Shown here piece after piece: positions 38,223 to 48,231 of a stretch of DNA of 64,000 nucleotides. The position numbers were made by a program, and so were the translations under genes. Source of the stretch: Gammaproteobacteria bacterium (GTDB lineage: Bacteria; Pseudomonadota; Gammaproteobacteria; Eutrophobiales; Eutrophobiaceae); assembly GCA_003250975.1 (NCBI GenBank), contig QKIY01000014.1, positions 62,001 to 126,000 of the forward strand, in the 5' to 3' direction. The stretch's first letter is position 1, and every line of letters begins with the position of its first letter. Below the pieces are notes generated by a model. It did no database searches. It saw only the letters and a program-made list of their open reading frames with translations, and was not told where the DNA came from.

Positions 38223-39179
38223 ATGTCAAAAGCCGTTCACCTCACTGCCACGATCCCTCTCCATCTGGCGGGGAAACGCCTGGATCAGGCCCTTGCAGCC
38301 TTGTTTGCCGACCATTCACGCGCCAGACTACAGGCATGGATCAAGTCCGGTGCCGTAAGTGTTGACAACAAGACGGTCAGCCAACGCACCCTTGTCCGGG
38401 GTGGTGAGTATATCGAGATTAATGCCTGTTACGAAACCCCTGAGGAATGGTCTGCTGAGGCAATCCCGCTGGAAATTGTCTACGAGGACGAGGCAATCCT
38501 GATCCTCAATAAACCGGCCGGATTGGTGGTCCATCCCGGGGCGGGCAACCCACAGCATACCCTGTTGAATGCCCTGTTACATCATGACCCTGCCCTTGAA
38601 TACGTGCCTCGCGCCGGCATTGTCCAGCGACTAGACAAGGAGACCTCGGGGATTATGGTCGTTGCGCGGACGCCCGAAGCCCATACGTACCTGGTCGAGG
38701 AACTTCAGGCCAGAAAGATCAAGAGAGAATATCAGGCCATTGTCACCGGCGTCATGACGGCGGGTGGTACGATTGACAAACCCATCGGCCGCCATCCCCG
38801 TAAACGAACACAAATGGCCGTCGTGCCCCATGGCAAACCTGCCCTGACTCATTATCTCATCATCAAAAAGTACCGGGCACACACACATATACGTGTTCAG
38901 CTTGAGACAGGACGTACCCACCAGATCCGAGTTCATCTGGCAGCATTGAAACATCCCCTGGTGGGCGATCCGGTCTATGGTGGACGTGCGCGAATCCCGA
39001 AAAATTTATCAGCCGGGTTGATCAACGCCCTACGTTCTTTTCCACGTCAGGCTCTCCATGCCAGTGGCCTTAGCTTGATACATCCAAAGACAGGGGAGAA
39101 GGTTTCCTTTGAACTCCCTCTGCCCGCTGACATGCAGGGCTTACTGGCTGCACTGGATAAAGATGACAAAAGAAGATAA
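38223..39179 (+). CDS. rluD: 23S rRNA pseudouridine synthase RluD
   Basis: 318-residue enzyme that makes pseudouridines in helix 69 of 23S rRNA. An S4 RNA-binding domain opens the protein (GKRLDQALAALFADHSRARL). The catalytic domain has the conserved Asp in RAGIVQRLDKETSGIMVVA, and LETGRTHQIRVHLAALKHPL near the C-terminus. The open frame continues 113 codons upstream into bamD's opposite strand with no matching protein, so the ATG at 38223 is used. It overlaps pgeF by 17 bases. Confidence 0.95.
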   Translation: MSKAVHLTATIPLHLAGKRLDQALAALFADHSRARLQAWIKSGAVSVDNKTVSQRTLVRGGEYIEINACYETPEEWSAEAIPLEIVYEDEAILILNKPAGLVVHPGAGNPQHTLLNALLHHDPALEYVPRAGIVQRLDKETSGIMVVARTPEAHTYLVEELQARKIKREYQAIVTGVMTAGGTIDKPIGRHPRKRTQMAVVPHGKPALTHYLIIKKYRAHTHIRVQLETGRTHQIRVHLAALKHPLVGDPVYGGRARIPKNLSAGLINALRSFPRQALHASGLSLIHPKTGEKVSFELPLPADMQGLLAALDKDDKRR

Positions 39180-39915
39180 ATCACTTGGCTGGATCAGGGC
39201 TGAATGGCCTGCCCCCTCCAATATCAGGGCAGGCTCAACCACACGCCTCGGAGGAGTGAGCAAAGGATCATATTATTCATTCAATATTGCCGCCCATGTC
39301 GGGGATGACATGAATGATGTTGGGGAAAACCGGCGACGCCTTAGACAGGAACTGAAGTTACCGGCTGAACCACTCTGGCTGCAACAAATTCACAGCAACA
39401 GGATTATCCAGAACGGGAAATCGGCTGATGACCTACAGGCTGACGGAGCCTACGCAAACAAGACCGGCCGGGTATGTGTTGTCATGACCGCCGATTGTCT
39501 CCCCATTCTCCTTTGTAACGAAAGGGGAACTGAGATTGCAGCCATCCATGTAGGGTGGCGGGGTTTCAGCAGAAATATTATTAAAAACGCCATCTCTAGT
39601 TTTACAAGCGCGCCTGAAAACCTGATGGCATGGATGGGTCCCTGTATATGTCCAGTTCATTATGAAATAGATGTAAATGTCCATGATGCCTGCTTGCAGA
39701 TTCTCCCTGGAAGTGTAGATGCCTTTACCAGTAGCCGGCCAGGTCATTGGTATGCTGATCTGAAAAAACTCGCGCGACAACAGCTAACCAACATGGGGAT
39801 ATATCAAATCTCCGAAAGCAGTTTTTGCACATTTGCCGATGATTCCCTCTTTTATTCCTACCGCAGGGAAGCGGTGTGCGGGCGAATTGCAACTCTTATA
39901 TGGATGGATAGTTAG
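39163..39915 (+). CDS. pgeF: Peptidoglycan editing factor / purine nucleoside phosphorylase (YfiH, laccase-domain)
   Basis: 250-residue laccase-domain (DUF152) protein. Metal-site residues appear in WLQQIHSNRIIQ (His), VVMTADCLPILLCNE (Cys) and IAAIHVGWRGFSRNIIKN (His). The family acts on purine nucleosides, and in E. coli it prevents mis-incorporation into peptidoglycan precursors. The ATG at 39163 within the end of rluD gives MTKEDKSLGWIRAEWPAP, the usual start. The rluD-pgeF order is conserved. Confidence 0.93.
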   Translation: MTKEDKSLGWIRAEWPAPSNIRAGSTTRLGGVSKGSYYSFNIAAHVGDDMNDVGENRRRLRQELKLPAEPLWLQQIHSNRIIQNGKSADDLQADGAYANKTGRVCVVMTADCLPILLCNERGTEIAAIHVGWRGFSRNIIKNAISSFTSAPENLMAWMGPCICPVHYEIDVNVHDACLQILPGSVDAFTSSRPGHWYADLKKLARQQLTNMGIYQISESSFCTFADDSLFYSYRREAVCGRIATLIWMDS

Positions 39916-39992
39916 ACTCCATAAGCTAAGCTTATCGAATAGAAACATATTTCTGGTTAACCCCAAAACAATAATCGATAAAGGGTATTGGT

Positions 39993-41414
39993 ATGAATAG
40001 CAAGAACAGGACTCCTTCCTTCAGCAGCAACGTCAATCGCATGGTCAAACGTGCCATGAAAGTTCTGAATGTGGAATCCGGCGTTGCCAAGGCAATCATG
40101 TCCTGCAATTCAATACTTCAGGTCAGGTTTCCCGTTGATATCCGGGGCAAGGTTGAGGTATTTACAGGCTGGCGTGCAACTCATAGCACCCATCGCCTGC
40201 CGGCCAAGGGGGGGATGCGCTACGCACCTATCGTTAGTCAGGACGAGGTTGAAGCACTTGCTGCCTTGATGACCTACAAGTGCGCTATCGTGGATGTCCC
40301 TTTTGGTGGGTCAAAAGGCGGATTACAGATCAATCCGGCTGATTATTCCCGTGATGAAATGGAGTTGATAACCCGGCGTTTCTCGAGAGAGCTTGTTCGC
40401 AAGGGTTTCCTAAGCCCTTCGACCAACGTCCCTGCCCCGGACATGGGTACAGGTGAACGGGAAATGGCATGGATAGCCGATACCTATAAGCACCTGCACC
40501 CTGAAGATATAAATTACGCGGCCTGTGTGACCGGTAAACCGGTACATCATGGCGGTATTCGCGGACGCAAGGAAGCCACCGGACGTGGTGTAGTTTATGC
40601 GATACGTGAATTTTTTCGCAACCCGGAAGATGTCAAGGGCGTTGGGCTTAATGGTGGCCTGGGTGACAAGCACATAATCATCCAGGGACTGGGAAATGTC
40701 GGTTATCATGCGGCAAAACTGTTACAGGAGGAAGACTGCGTCAGGATCATAGCAATCATTGAACGTGATGGCGCCTTGTATAATGAAAAGGGACTGCAGG
40801 TTGAACGTGTCAAACAATATATCAATGAGCACAAGACTATCCGCGGCTATCCCGATGCCCAGTTTATAGAAGACGGCAATTCAATGCTCGAGCACGAATG
40901 TGACATTCTTATTCCAGCTGCGATGGAAAGCCAGATCACCGCGGATAATGCCGATAGGATAAAAACACATCTGATTGTAGAAGCAGCCAATGGTCCGGTG
41001 ACCTTTGATGCCGACGAGATCCTTAATCATAAAGGAATTACCATCCTGCCTGATGCCTATGTCAACGCAGGCGGCGTGACTGTCTCGTACTTCGAATGGA
41101 TAAGGAACCTTGCACACATCCGGTTCGGCCGCATGGAGAGGCGCTATGAAGAACTCAGGGGCGAAATAGAACTATCGGCACTCGAAAACCTGACAGGAAA
41201 AGAGGTCCCAACATCTGTCTACAAACAACTGGCGCGCGGCGCAGACGAATTCGATCTGGTTCGCTCTGGTTTGGACGACACCATGCGGCTGGCCTACCAG
41301 GAAATGCGGGAAACCTTCAAGGCGGATGACAGGATCACAGACCTTCGTACCGCTGCCTATGTTGTCGCGGTCAAGAAGATTTCCCGTTCCTACTATGATA
41401 TCGGTGTTTATTGA
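39993..41414 (+). CDS. gdhA: Glutamate dehydrogenase
   Basis: 473-residue enzyme interconverting glutamate and 2-oxoglutarate plus ammonia. Substrate-site motifs are HRLPAKGGMRYAPIVSQDEV, YKCAIVDVPFGGSKGG with the catalytic Lys and NVPAPDMGTGEREMAWIADT. The nucleotide domain has IIIQGLGNVGYHAAKLLQEE, an early NAD-type GxGxxG. The acidic residue after the second beta strand (IIAIIERDGALY) suggests preference for NAD; this is inference. It is inserted between pgeF and clpB, which are adjacent in many relatives, and a candidate heat-shock promoter follows it. Confidence 0.95.
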   Translation: MNSKNRTPSFSSNVNRMVKRAMKVLNVESGVAKAIMSCNSILQVRFPVDIRGKVEVFTGWRATHSTHRLPAKGGMRYAPIVSQDEVEALAALMTYKCAIVDVPFGGSKGGLQINPADYSRDEMELITRRFSRELVRKGFLSPSTNVPAPDMGTGEREMAWIADTYKHLHPEDINYAACVTGKPVHHGGIRGRKEATGRGVVYAIREFFRNPEDVKGVGLNGGLGDKHIIIQGLGNVGYHAAKLLQEEDCVRIIAIIERDGALYNEKGLQVERVKQYINEHKTIRGYPDAQFIEDGNSMLEHECDILIPAAMESQITADNADRIKTHLIVEAANGPVTFDADEILNHKGITILPDAYVNAGGVTVSYFEWIRNLAHIRFGRMERRYEELRGEIELSALENLTGKEVPTSVYKQLARGADEFDLVRSGLDDTMRLAYQEMRETFKADDRITDLRTAAYVVAVKKISRSYYDIGVY

Positions 41415-41436
41415 TTCAAATTAAAACCGGGTTTCA

Positions 41437-41462
41437 CTTGAAATGGCACCCTGTGCCCATAT
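41437..41462 (+). promoter_or_regulatory. Sigma-32 heat-shock promoter of clpB
   Basis: CTTGAA (41437-41442), exactly 13 bases, then CCCATAT (41456-41462). This matches the RpoH consensus CTTGAA-N13-17-CCCATNT closely, and lies 37 nt before the clpB start. ClpB is a classical heat-shock gene, so the assignment is strong. Confidence 0.85.
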
Positions 41463-41499
41463 CTAGTTGATAATGATTTAATGCCCAGGGATTTCATTA

Positions 41500-44070
41500 A
41501 TGAGAATCGATAAATTTACCTCAAAATTCCAGCTGGCCCTAGCCGAGGCTCAAAGCCTGGCGCTTGGCCGGGACCATCAGTATATAGAGCCTGTTCATGT
41601 CATGGCGGCCCTGCTTGATCAGGAAGGCGGCAGTATGAGTAACCTGCTGGTCAAGGCCGGTGTTAATGTCAGGCAACTTCGCAGCAAGCTGGATGAGGCG
41701 CTTGATCGCCTGCCACGCGTCGAAGGGACGGGCGGTGATGTCCTGATCTCGAAGGACCTGGAAAAGCTCCTGAACCTGACTGACAAATATGCCCAACTCA
41801 GGAACGATCAGTACATTTCTAGTGAATTGTTCGCCCTTGCCGCACTGGAAGACAAGGGTGAACTGGGCAAACTGATGCGTGCCTGTGGTGCTGACAAAAC
41901 GAGTATCGAGCAGGCCATTGATAACCTGCGAGGCGGACAGTCGGTGAATGACCAGAATGCCGAGGAAAACCGCCAGGCCCTTGAAAAATACACGATTGAC
42001 CTGACGGCACGCGCTGAGCAGGGCAAGCTGGACCCTGTCATCGGGCGAGATGAAGAAATTCGCCGAACGATTCAGGTGCTACAACGCCGGACCAAGAACA
42101 ATCCCGTTTTGATCGGTGAACCCGGCGTAGGCAAAACCGCAATCGTTGAAGGACTTGCCCAGCGCATTATCAACGAAGAAGTCCCCGACGCCCTCAAGGG
42201 CAGGCGACTCCTTGCACTCGACATGGGGGCCCTGATCGCGGGGGCGAAATTCAGGGGTGAATTCGAGGAACGACTCAAGGCCGTGCTCAATGACCTGGCG
42301 AAGCAGGAAGGTCAAATCATCCTTTTTATTGATGAGGTACATACCATGGTTGGCGCCGGTAAGGCCGAGGGCGCCATGGACGCCGGTAACATGCTGAAAC
42401 CCGCACTGGCACGTGGCGAACTTCATTGTATCGGAGCTACCACCTTGAACGAATACAGGGACCATATTGAAAAAGATGCCGCACTGGAGCGACGTTTTCA
42501 GAAAGTGCTGGTAGACGAGCCAAGTATCGAAGACACCATTGCCATACTGCGTGGTCTGAAGGAACGCTATGAAGTGCATCATAATGTTCAGATCACTGAC
42601 CCTGCAATTGTTGCCGCAGCCACACTGTCACAACGCTATATCACAGACCGTCAGTTACCGGACAAGGCCATTGATCTCATTGATGAATCCGCCAGCCGAA
42701 TCTCGATAGAGATCAATTCCAAGCCAGAGGCCATGGACAGGCTGGAACGCCGCCTGATCCAGATGAAGATAGAACGCGAGGCATTAAAAAAGGAAACTGA
42801 CGAGGCCTCCAAGAAACGCCTGCAGGTCCTGGAGGATGAGATCAAGAAGGTTGAACGCGAATTTTCGGATCTCGAGGAGATCTGGAAGGGTGAAAAGGCG
42901 GCCTTGCAGGGCACTCATCACATCAAGGAAAACCTGGAAAGGGCAAAACTGGAATTTGAAACTGCCCGCCGTGCCGGTGATTTGAATCGCATGTCCGAAC
43001 TGCAATACGGGGTCATCCCCGAGCTTGAAAAACAGCTGGAGCAGGCCGACAAGAAGGAATCGCCTACCATGAAGTTGCTCAGGAACAAGGTTACGGAAAA
43101 CGAAATCGCCGAGGTAGTTTCACGCTGGACGGGCATTCCCGTCGCAAAAATGCTGGAGGGAGAGCGCGAGAAGCTGTTGCGTATGGAAGAGGAACTGCAT
43201 AAACGGGTGATCGGCCAGGACGAAGCCATTGCTTCAGTTGCAGATGCCATCCGCCGGTCACGTGCTGGCCTGTCAGATCCGAATCGCCCGAATGGCACAT
43301 TTATGTTTCTGGGACCGACCGGCGTCGGAAAAACCGAGCTGTGCAAGAGCCTGGCTGAGTTTTTATTCGATACCGAAGAGGCGATGATCCGTATAGACAT
43401 GTCGGAATACATGGAGAAGCATGCTGTTGCACGCCTGATAGGTGCCCCACCGGGATATGTAGGTTTCGAACAGGGCGGTTACCTGACCGAGGCTGTCCGG
43501 CGTAAACCCTACAGCCTGATCCTGCTCGATGAGGTGGAAAAGGCACATCCCGAGGTATTTAATATCCTGCTGCAGGTCCTGGATGACGGCCGCCTGACCG
43601 ATGGCCATGGCCGAACCGTTGACTTCAGGAACACCGTGATTGTCATGACCTCCAACCTTGGGTCAGAACGGATCCAGCAGATGTCAGACGAAAGTGATTA
43701 CCAGAAGATGAAAGACACGGTAATGGGCGTGGTGGGGGCCCATTTCAGACCAGAATTTATCAACCGGATAGATGATATCGTCGTCTTCCACAGCCTGAGG
43801 GACGAGCAGATCCGCGCTATTGCGGAAATCCAGGTCAAACATCTGAAGGATCGCCTGCGTGAACAAGACATGGATATCGAGATATCTACAGCTGCGATGA
43901 ACTGGCTGGGCAATGTAGGCTATGACCCTGTATACGGCGCACGTCCCCTCAAACGCGCCATTCAGCAGCATATTGAGACGCCATTGGCAAAAGAGATCCT
44001 GGCAGGGAAATACGCACCGGGCTCAGTTATACGGGTAGACATGAAAGGCGATTACCTCACTTTCAGGTAA
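41500..44070 (+). CDS. clpB: ATP-dependent chaperone ClpB
   Basis: 856-residue AAA+ disaggregase that works with DnaK to rescue aggregated proteins. A Clp N domain ([20 protein letters not shown]) is followed by AAA1 with Walker [17 protein letters not shown] (~206), a coiled-coil middle domain (about 410-525, rich in charged heptads), and AAA2 with [20 protein letters not shown] (~605). The pore loop GYVGFEQGG and the arginine-finger regions are present. Full length for the family. Driven by the sigma-32 promoter above. Confidence 0.98.
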   Translation: MRIDKFTSKFQLALAEAQSLALGRDHQYIEPVHVMAALLDQEGGSMSNLLVKAGVNVRQLRSKLDEALDRLPRVEGTGGDVLISKDLEKLLNLTDKYAQLRNDQYISSELFALAALEDKGELGKLMRACGADKTSIEQAIDNLRGGQSVNDQNAEENRQALEKYTIDLTARAEQGKLDPVIGRDEEIRRTIQVLQRRTKNNPVLIGEPGVGKTAIVEGLAQRIINEEVPDALKGRRLLALDMGALIAGAKFRGEFEERLKAVLNDLAKQEGQIILFIDEVHTMVGAGKAEGAMDAGNMLKPALARGELHCIGATTLNEYRDHIEKDAALERRFQKVLVDEPSIEDTIAILRGLKERYEVHHNVQITDPAIVAAATLSQRYITDRQLPDKAIDLIDESASRISIEINSKPEAMDRLERRLIQMKIEREALKKETDEASKKRLQVLEDEIKKVEREFSDLEEIWKGEKAALQGTHHIKENLERAKLEFETARRAGDLNRMSELQYGVIPELEKQLEQADKKESPTMKLLRNKVTENEIAEVVSRWTGIPVAKMLEGEREKLLRMEEELHKRVIGQDEAIASVADAIRRSRAGLSDPNRPNGTFMFLGPTGVGKTELCKSLAEFLFDTEEAMIRIDMSEYMEKHAVARLIGAPPGYVGFEQGGYLTEAVRRKPYSLILLDEVEKAHPEVFNILLQVLDDGRLTDGHGRTVDFRNTVIVMTSNLGSERIQQMSDESDYQKMKDTVMGVVGAHFRPEFINRIDDIVVFHSLRDEQIRAIAEIQVKHLKDRLREQDMDIEISTAAMNWLGNVGYDPVYGARPLKRAIQQHIETPLAKEILAGKYAPGSVIRVDMKGDYLTFR

Positions 44071-44151
44071 GTATTCCATTAGATTGCACTTTTTTGTGCA
44101 AAGCAACATCATCAGGATGGGGAATCATCAGATTCTAGGAATGGAATACTT
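44069..44151. repeat. Nested inverted repeat between clpB and pilB
   Basis: A perfect 12-bp inverted repeat (AAGTATTCCATT at 44069-44080 and AATGGAATACTT at 44140-44151) encloses a second hairpin, TTGCAC-T6-GTGCAA at 44084-44101. The left arm includes the last two bases of the clpB stop. It could be a clpB mRNA 3' structure or a tiny mobile-element relic. The rest of the 222-nt gap up to pilB shows only a possible TATAAT at 44243. Confidence 0.5.
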
Positions 44152-44292
44152 GCCGCCTAAAATTGGAATTCCATCACGAACTACTGCTTTCCGGCCCGGA
44201 CCGTGGGGATAATTTCAGGAAAATTGTTGGTTATTTCTCTTATATAATCTAATATTTAGGCGTCAATCTTTGCAAAGTTAGATAAATAACGC

Positions 44293-46014
44293 ATGGCGGT
44301 CTCCAACAAGAAAATACAATTGTCCGGCTTGGCCCGGAAACTCGTGCTCGACGGGATTCTGGATGAAGCGACAGCTGGCCAAGCTTTTCAGAGCGCACTC
44401 AAGGAAAAGACGCCTTTTGTCTCTTACCTTGTAGAGAACAAGCTCGCCCCCGCCAACAAGATCGCTCTCTCGGCTGCCAAGGAATTCGGCGTACCCCTGC
44501 TTGATATCAATGCCATCGAGATTGACCCCGAAATCACGAAACTGGTCAAGGAATCCCTAGTCAAGAAGCACCACGCCCTGCCGATATTCAAGCGTGGTAA
44601 AAGAATGTTCATCGCAGTTTCAGATCCGACCAACCTCATGGCGCTGGATGAGATCAAGTTTGCAGTTGGGATGGGGACAGATGCGGTTCTGGTCGAGGAA
44701 GACAAGCTGCAAAAGGCCATCGACAAGGCCCTAGACGAAGCCGATACCAGTCTAGGAGACATGGCCGATGACGATTTAGATGACCTCAATGACCTAGACA
44801 TTGCCGAGGAACGGACTGATGGCGGGATAGAGGAGTCCGACATAGATGACGCGCCGGTAGTCCGTTTCGTTAACAAGGTCCTGCTGGATGCTATTAAAAA
44901 AGGCGCCTCGGACCTGCATTTTGAACCCTATGAAAAATACTATCGCGTCAGGTTGCGTATTGACGGAGTACTTGAGGAAGTCGCTAAACCACCCCTGGCT
45001 CTTTCCCAGAAAATGGCGGCCCGCATCAAGGTCATGTCGCGGCTGGACGTCTCCGAACGGCGTGTCCCGCAGGATGGCCGTATCAAGCTGAAGATATCCA
45101 AGAACAAGGCCATTGATCTTCGTGTCAGCACCTGTCCAACCCTGTATGGTGAAAAGGCCGTGATGCGTATCCTGAATTCTGACGCTGCCTCACTGCAAAT
45201 CGATCAATTGGGATATGAGGAATTTCAAAAGAAGATTTTCCTCGAAAACCTGATGAAGCCCTATGGCATGTTTCTGGTAACTGGTCCTACCGGTAGCGGT
45301 AAAACAGTCTCTCTCTATACAGGAATAAATCTCCTAAACAAGATCGATGTAAATATTTCAACCGCTGAAGACCCGGTTGAAATCAACCTTGCAGGCGTCA
45401 ATCAGGTACAGGTTGATGAACGCACCGGAATGACCTTTGCGAAGGCGCTCAAGGCATTCCTGCGCCAGGACCCGGATATCATACTTGTTGGCGAGATTAG
45501 AGACCTGGAAACCGGCTCAATCGCTGTAAAGGCAGCGCAAACGGGACATATGGTTATGTCGACCCTGCATACTAATGACGGCCCGCAAACACTGACCCGA
45601 CTGCAGGACATGGGGATTCAGTCGTTTGCGGTGGCAACGAGTATCAATATCATTACGGCACAACGACTGTGCCGCCGCTTGCACCCTGATTTGAAACAGA
45701 TCATTGATATGCCAAAGGAGGCCTTGCTGGATGAAGGTTTCCCGCAGAAGTGGGTTGATAAAGGCATAACTGTCTTTGCCCCGGTTGAGGGGAATAGTGA
45801 TTGTCCCAGCGGCTACAAGGGACGTACAGGTATCTATCAAGTATTGCCCATAACAGAGACCATGAAACGCCTCATTATCGAGGGAGCCAACGCCGTCAAG
45901 CTGGGTGATCAGGCTGCAAAAGAAGGCGTCTGGGACATCCGCCTCTCAGGCCTTAAAAAAGTAATGGATGGTGTTACCAGTCTGGCTGAAGTCAATCGCG
46001 TAACCTTAGAGTAA
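44293..46014 (+). CDS. pilB: Type IV pilus assembly ATPase PilB
   Basis: 573-residue hexameric motor that extends pili. The N-terminal MshEN-type domain runs to about residue 150 (LARKLVLDGILDEATAGQAF, HALPIFKRGKRMFIAVSDPT). An acidic linker follows (DDDLDDLNDLDIAEE). The ATPase core has Walker A VTGPTGSGKTVSLYTG (~330), the Asp box, Walker B DIILVGEIRDLETGS (~397), and the His box GHMVMSTLHTNDGPQTLTRL. The usual zinc tetracysteine is incomplete: RLCRRLHP and NSDCPSGYKGRTGI each keep one Cys. It starts the pilBCD block. Confidence 0.97.
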   Translation: MAVSNKKIQLSGLARKLVLDGILDEATAGQAFQSALKEKTPFVSYLVENKLAPANKIALSAAKEFGVPLLDINAIEIDPEITKLVKESLVKKHHALPIFKRGKRMFIAVSDPTNLMALDEIKFAVGMGTDAVLVEEDKLQKAIDKALDEADTSLGDMADDDLDDLNDLDIAEERTDGGIEESDIDDAPVVRFVNKVLLDAIKKGASDLHFEPYEKYYRVRLRIDGVLEEVAKPPLALSQKMAARIKVMSRLDVSERRVPQDGRIKLKISKNKAIDLRVSTCPTLYGEKAVMRILNSDAASLQIDQLGYEEFQKKIFLENLMKPYGMFLVTGPTGSGKTVSLYTGINLLNKIDVNISTAEDPVEINLAGVNQVQVDERTGMTFAKALKAFLRQDPDIILVGEIRDLETGSIAVKAAQTGHMVMSTLHTNDGPQTLTRLQDMGIQSFAVATSINIITAQRLCRRLHPDLKQIIDMPKEALLDEGFPQKWVDKGITVFAPVEGNSDCPSGYKGRTGIYQVLPITETMKRLIIEGANAVKLGDQAAKEGVWDIRLSGLKKVMDGVTSLAEVNRVTLE

Positions 46015-46021
46015 AAATAAT

Positions 46022-47242
46022 ATGGCACAAGCTGCAAAATCAGTAATGTTTATATGGGAAGGCACGAACCGTCAGGGGAAACGTGTCTCGGGAGAAATGT
46101 CAGGCCAGTCAGATGCCCTGGTAAAGGCCGTACTACGTCGACAGGGTGTCAACCCAACCAAGGTTAAAAAGAAACCTCAACCTCTTTTTGGCGGCGGGGC
46201 CAGGAAAAAAATTACCACTAAAGACATCACCGTATTCAGCCGTCAGCTGGCTACCATGATGTCCGCAGGTGTGCCATTGGTACAGGCATTTGAAATCGTA
46301 GGACGCGGCCATGAAAACGCCGCCATGCAGGAACTCATTCTGGGTGTAAAGGCTGATGTAGAAGCAGGCGGCACCCTAACAGACGCATTGCGCAAGCGTC
46401 CCCGCTATTTTAATGATCTTTACTGTAACCTGGTGCAGGCAGGTGAACATGCCGGTATTCTGGAAGGGATCCTCCACAAGATTGCCATATACATGGAAAA
46501 AACGGAGGCATTGAAATCCAAGGTCAAGTCCGCACTGGTTTACCCTGCTGCTGTAATAGTCGTTGCATTTATTATCGTAACTATTTTGATGATCTTCGTA
46601 ATACCACAGTTTCGGGAACTGTTTGCAAGTTTCGGAGCTGAATTGCCTGCTCTTACAGTGATGATTATCAATATTTCCACATGGTTCACCCAGTATTGGT
46701 GGTTACTGTTTTTGGTTATCATTGGCTCTGTGGTCGGTTTCTTTGAGGCGAGGAAACGTTCAAAGAAGTTCGGTGACTACCTAGACCGAATGTCCCTCAA
46801 GATACCAATTATCGGTTTAATCCTGGAAAAATCCGCGATTGCCCGCTTTTCCAGAACTCTAGAAACCATGTTCTCTGCAGGTACACCCCTAGTTGAGGCC
46901 ATGACTTCTGTTGCAGGAGCAACTGGTAATATAGTTTTCTATAATGCCTGTATGCAGATCCGCGATGAAATCACCACAGGAACTCAGTTACAGACAGCGA
47001 TGAGAGATACCAATTTGTTTCCCAATATGGTCATCCAGATGGTTGCCATAGGTGAGGAATCTGGTGCAATAGATACTATGCTTGGCAAGGTTGCAGACTG
47101 GTATGAACAGGAAGTTGATGATGCTGTGGAAGCTCTGACGAGCCTCCTGGAACCCATGATCATGGCTTTCCTGGGCGTTGTGATTGGTGGTCTGGTAATT
47201 GGTATGTATCTGCCAATCTTCAAGCTTGGTGCAGTTGTATAA
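46022..47242 (+). CDS. pilC: Type IV pilus inner-membrane platform protein PilC
   Basis: 406-residue GspF-family protein that anchors PilB and PilT to the pilus machine. Two repeated T2SSF domains are seen: the first with ITVFSRQLATMMSAGVPLVQ and the second with AIARFSRTLETMFSAGTPLV. Each is followed by membrane helices (ALVYPAAVIVVAFIIVTILM and the C-terminal FLGVVIGGLVIGMYLPIFKL). Located 7 nt after pilB. Confidence 0.97.
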   Translation: MAQAAKSVMFIWEGTNRQGKRVSGEMSGQSDALVKAVLRRQGVNPTKVKKKPQPLFGGGARKKITTKDITVFSRQLATMMSAGVPLVQAFEIVGRGHENAAMQELILGVKADVEAGGTLTDALRKRPRYFNDLYCNLVQAGEHAGILEGILHKIAIYMEKTEALKSKVKSALVYPAAVIVVAFIIVTILMIFVIPQFRELFASFGAELPALTVMIINISTWFTQYWWLLFLVIIGSVVGFFEARKRSKKFGDYLDRMSLKIPIIGLILEKSAIARFSRTLETMFSAGTPLVEAMTSVAGATGNIVFYNACMQIRDEITTGTQLQTAMRDTNLFPNMVIQMVAIGEESGAIDTMLGKVADWYEQEVDDAVEALTSLLEPMIMAFLGVVIGGLVIGMYLPIFKLGAVV

Positions 47243-47250
47243 TTTATCCT

Positions 47251-47285
47251 ATGCCTGTCTGAGCCGGAATGGTTCAGACAGGCAT
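47251..47285 (+). terminator. Strong hairpin after pilC
   Basis: ATGCCTGTCTGA pairs with TTCAGACAGGCAT, extended by GCC/GGT, giving a 15-bp stem with one G-T pair and a 5-nt loop. There is no run of T after it on the plus strand, so it may be an mRNA-stabilising or attenuating hairpin between pilC and pilD rather than a full terminator. Confidence 0.55.
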
Positions 47286-47354
47286 ATCAGGACCTGTATT
47301 ATTCAAGTACAATCACCCACTGATTCCTGTTAATTTTCCTCCTGGACTTTCGGT

Positions 47355-48221
47355 ATGTCGATTTCAATGTTCTTTGAAATTTACCCAGGGATATATCTGG
47401 TCTCCATGGCGCTTCTGGGACTGGCCATTGGCAGTTTTCTGAATGTTGTTATATACCGCCTGCCCATCATGATGGAAACTGACTGGAAAGACCAATGCAG
47501 AGTTCTTCTGGATATGGGTCCTGCAACAATGGAAAAGCAAACCTATAATATTATTACGCCCCGCTCCAGATGCCCTCAATGTGAGCACCCTATTCCTGCG
47601 CTTCATAACATACCCGTTCTGAGCTATTTAATCCTTGGCGGCAGGTGTGGTTATTGCAAGCACAAGATATCTATCAGGTATCCACTCGTTGAACTCATGA
47701 CAGGTATACTTACAGTATTTATCGCATGGAAATTCGGTTTTACGCTACAAACCCTTTTCATCTGTCTCTTTACCTGGGCATTGATCTGTTTGTCACTTAT
47801 TGACATAGATAAACAATTATTACCTGATGATATAACACTCCCTTTTATATGGATCGGACTGGGATGTAATTTGTTTGGCATATTTACTGATATACAGTCC
47901 AGCGTAATTGGAGCCATGCTTGGTTATGTAATTTTATGGTGTATATTTATTATTTTTAAAACCTTAACAGGCAAGGAAGGTATGGGATATGGTGATTTTA
48001 AACTCCTTTCAATGATGGGTGCCTGGATGGGATGGCAGATACTTCCTTTAATCATATTAATTTCATCTCTAGCTGGATCCGTTATTGGAATCTTACTGAT
48101 ATTATTCAGGCATCAGGATAAAAACGTGCCAATCCCATTTGGACCCTATCTTGCGATTTCTGGCTGGATAAGTCTGATCTGGGGAGACCAGATCATCTCC
48201 TTTTACATGCAATATATTTAA
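47355..48221 (+). CDS. pilD: Prepilin leader peptidase / N-methyltransferase PilD
   Basis: 288-residue aspartic protease of the inner membrane that removes prepilin leaders and methylates the new N-terminus. A cytoplasmic loop has two CxxC pairs (RCPQCEHPIPALHNIP and GGRCGYCKHKISIRYPL). Catalytic Asp residues lie in LSLIDIDKQLLPDDITLP and GKEGMGYGDFKLLSMMGAWM. About eight membrane helices. It serves the pilin encoded at 29.6 kb. Confidence 0.97.
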   Translation: MSISMFFEIYPGIYLVSMALLGLAIGSFLNVVIYRLPIMMETDWKDQCRVLLDMGPATMEKQTYNIITPRSRCPQCEHPIPALHNIPVLSYLILGGRCGYCKHKISIRYPLVELMTGILTVFIAWKFGFTLQTLFICLFTWALICLSLIDIDKQLLPDDITLPFIWIGLGCNLFGIFTDIQSSVIGAMLGYVILWCIFIIFKTLTGKEGMGYGDFKLLSMMGAWMGWQILPLIILISSLAGSVIGILLILFRHQDKNVPIPFGPYLAISGWISLIWGDQIISFYMQYI

Positions 48222-48231
48222 TTGATGTTAG

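Noticed and set aside
44224..44248. TTGTTG ... TATAAT as a pilB promoter
   Set aside because: The spacing is only 13 bases; the TATAAT may still act as a -10 but the pair is not convincing.
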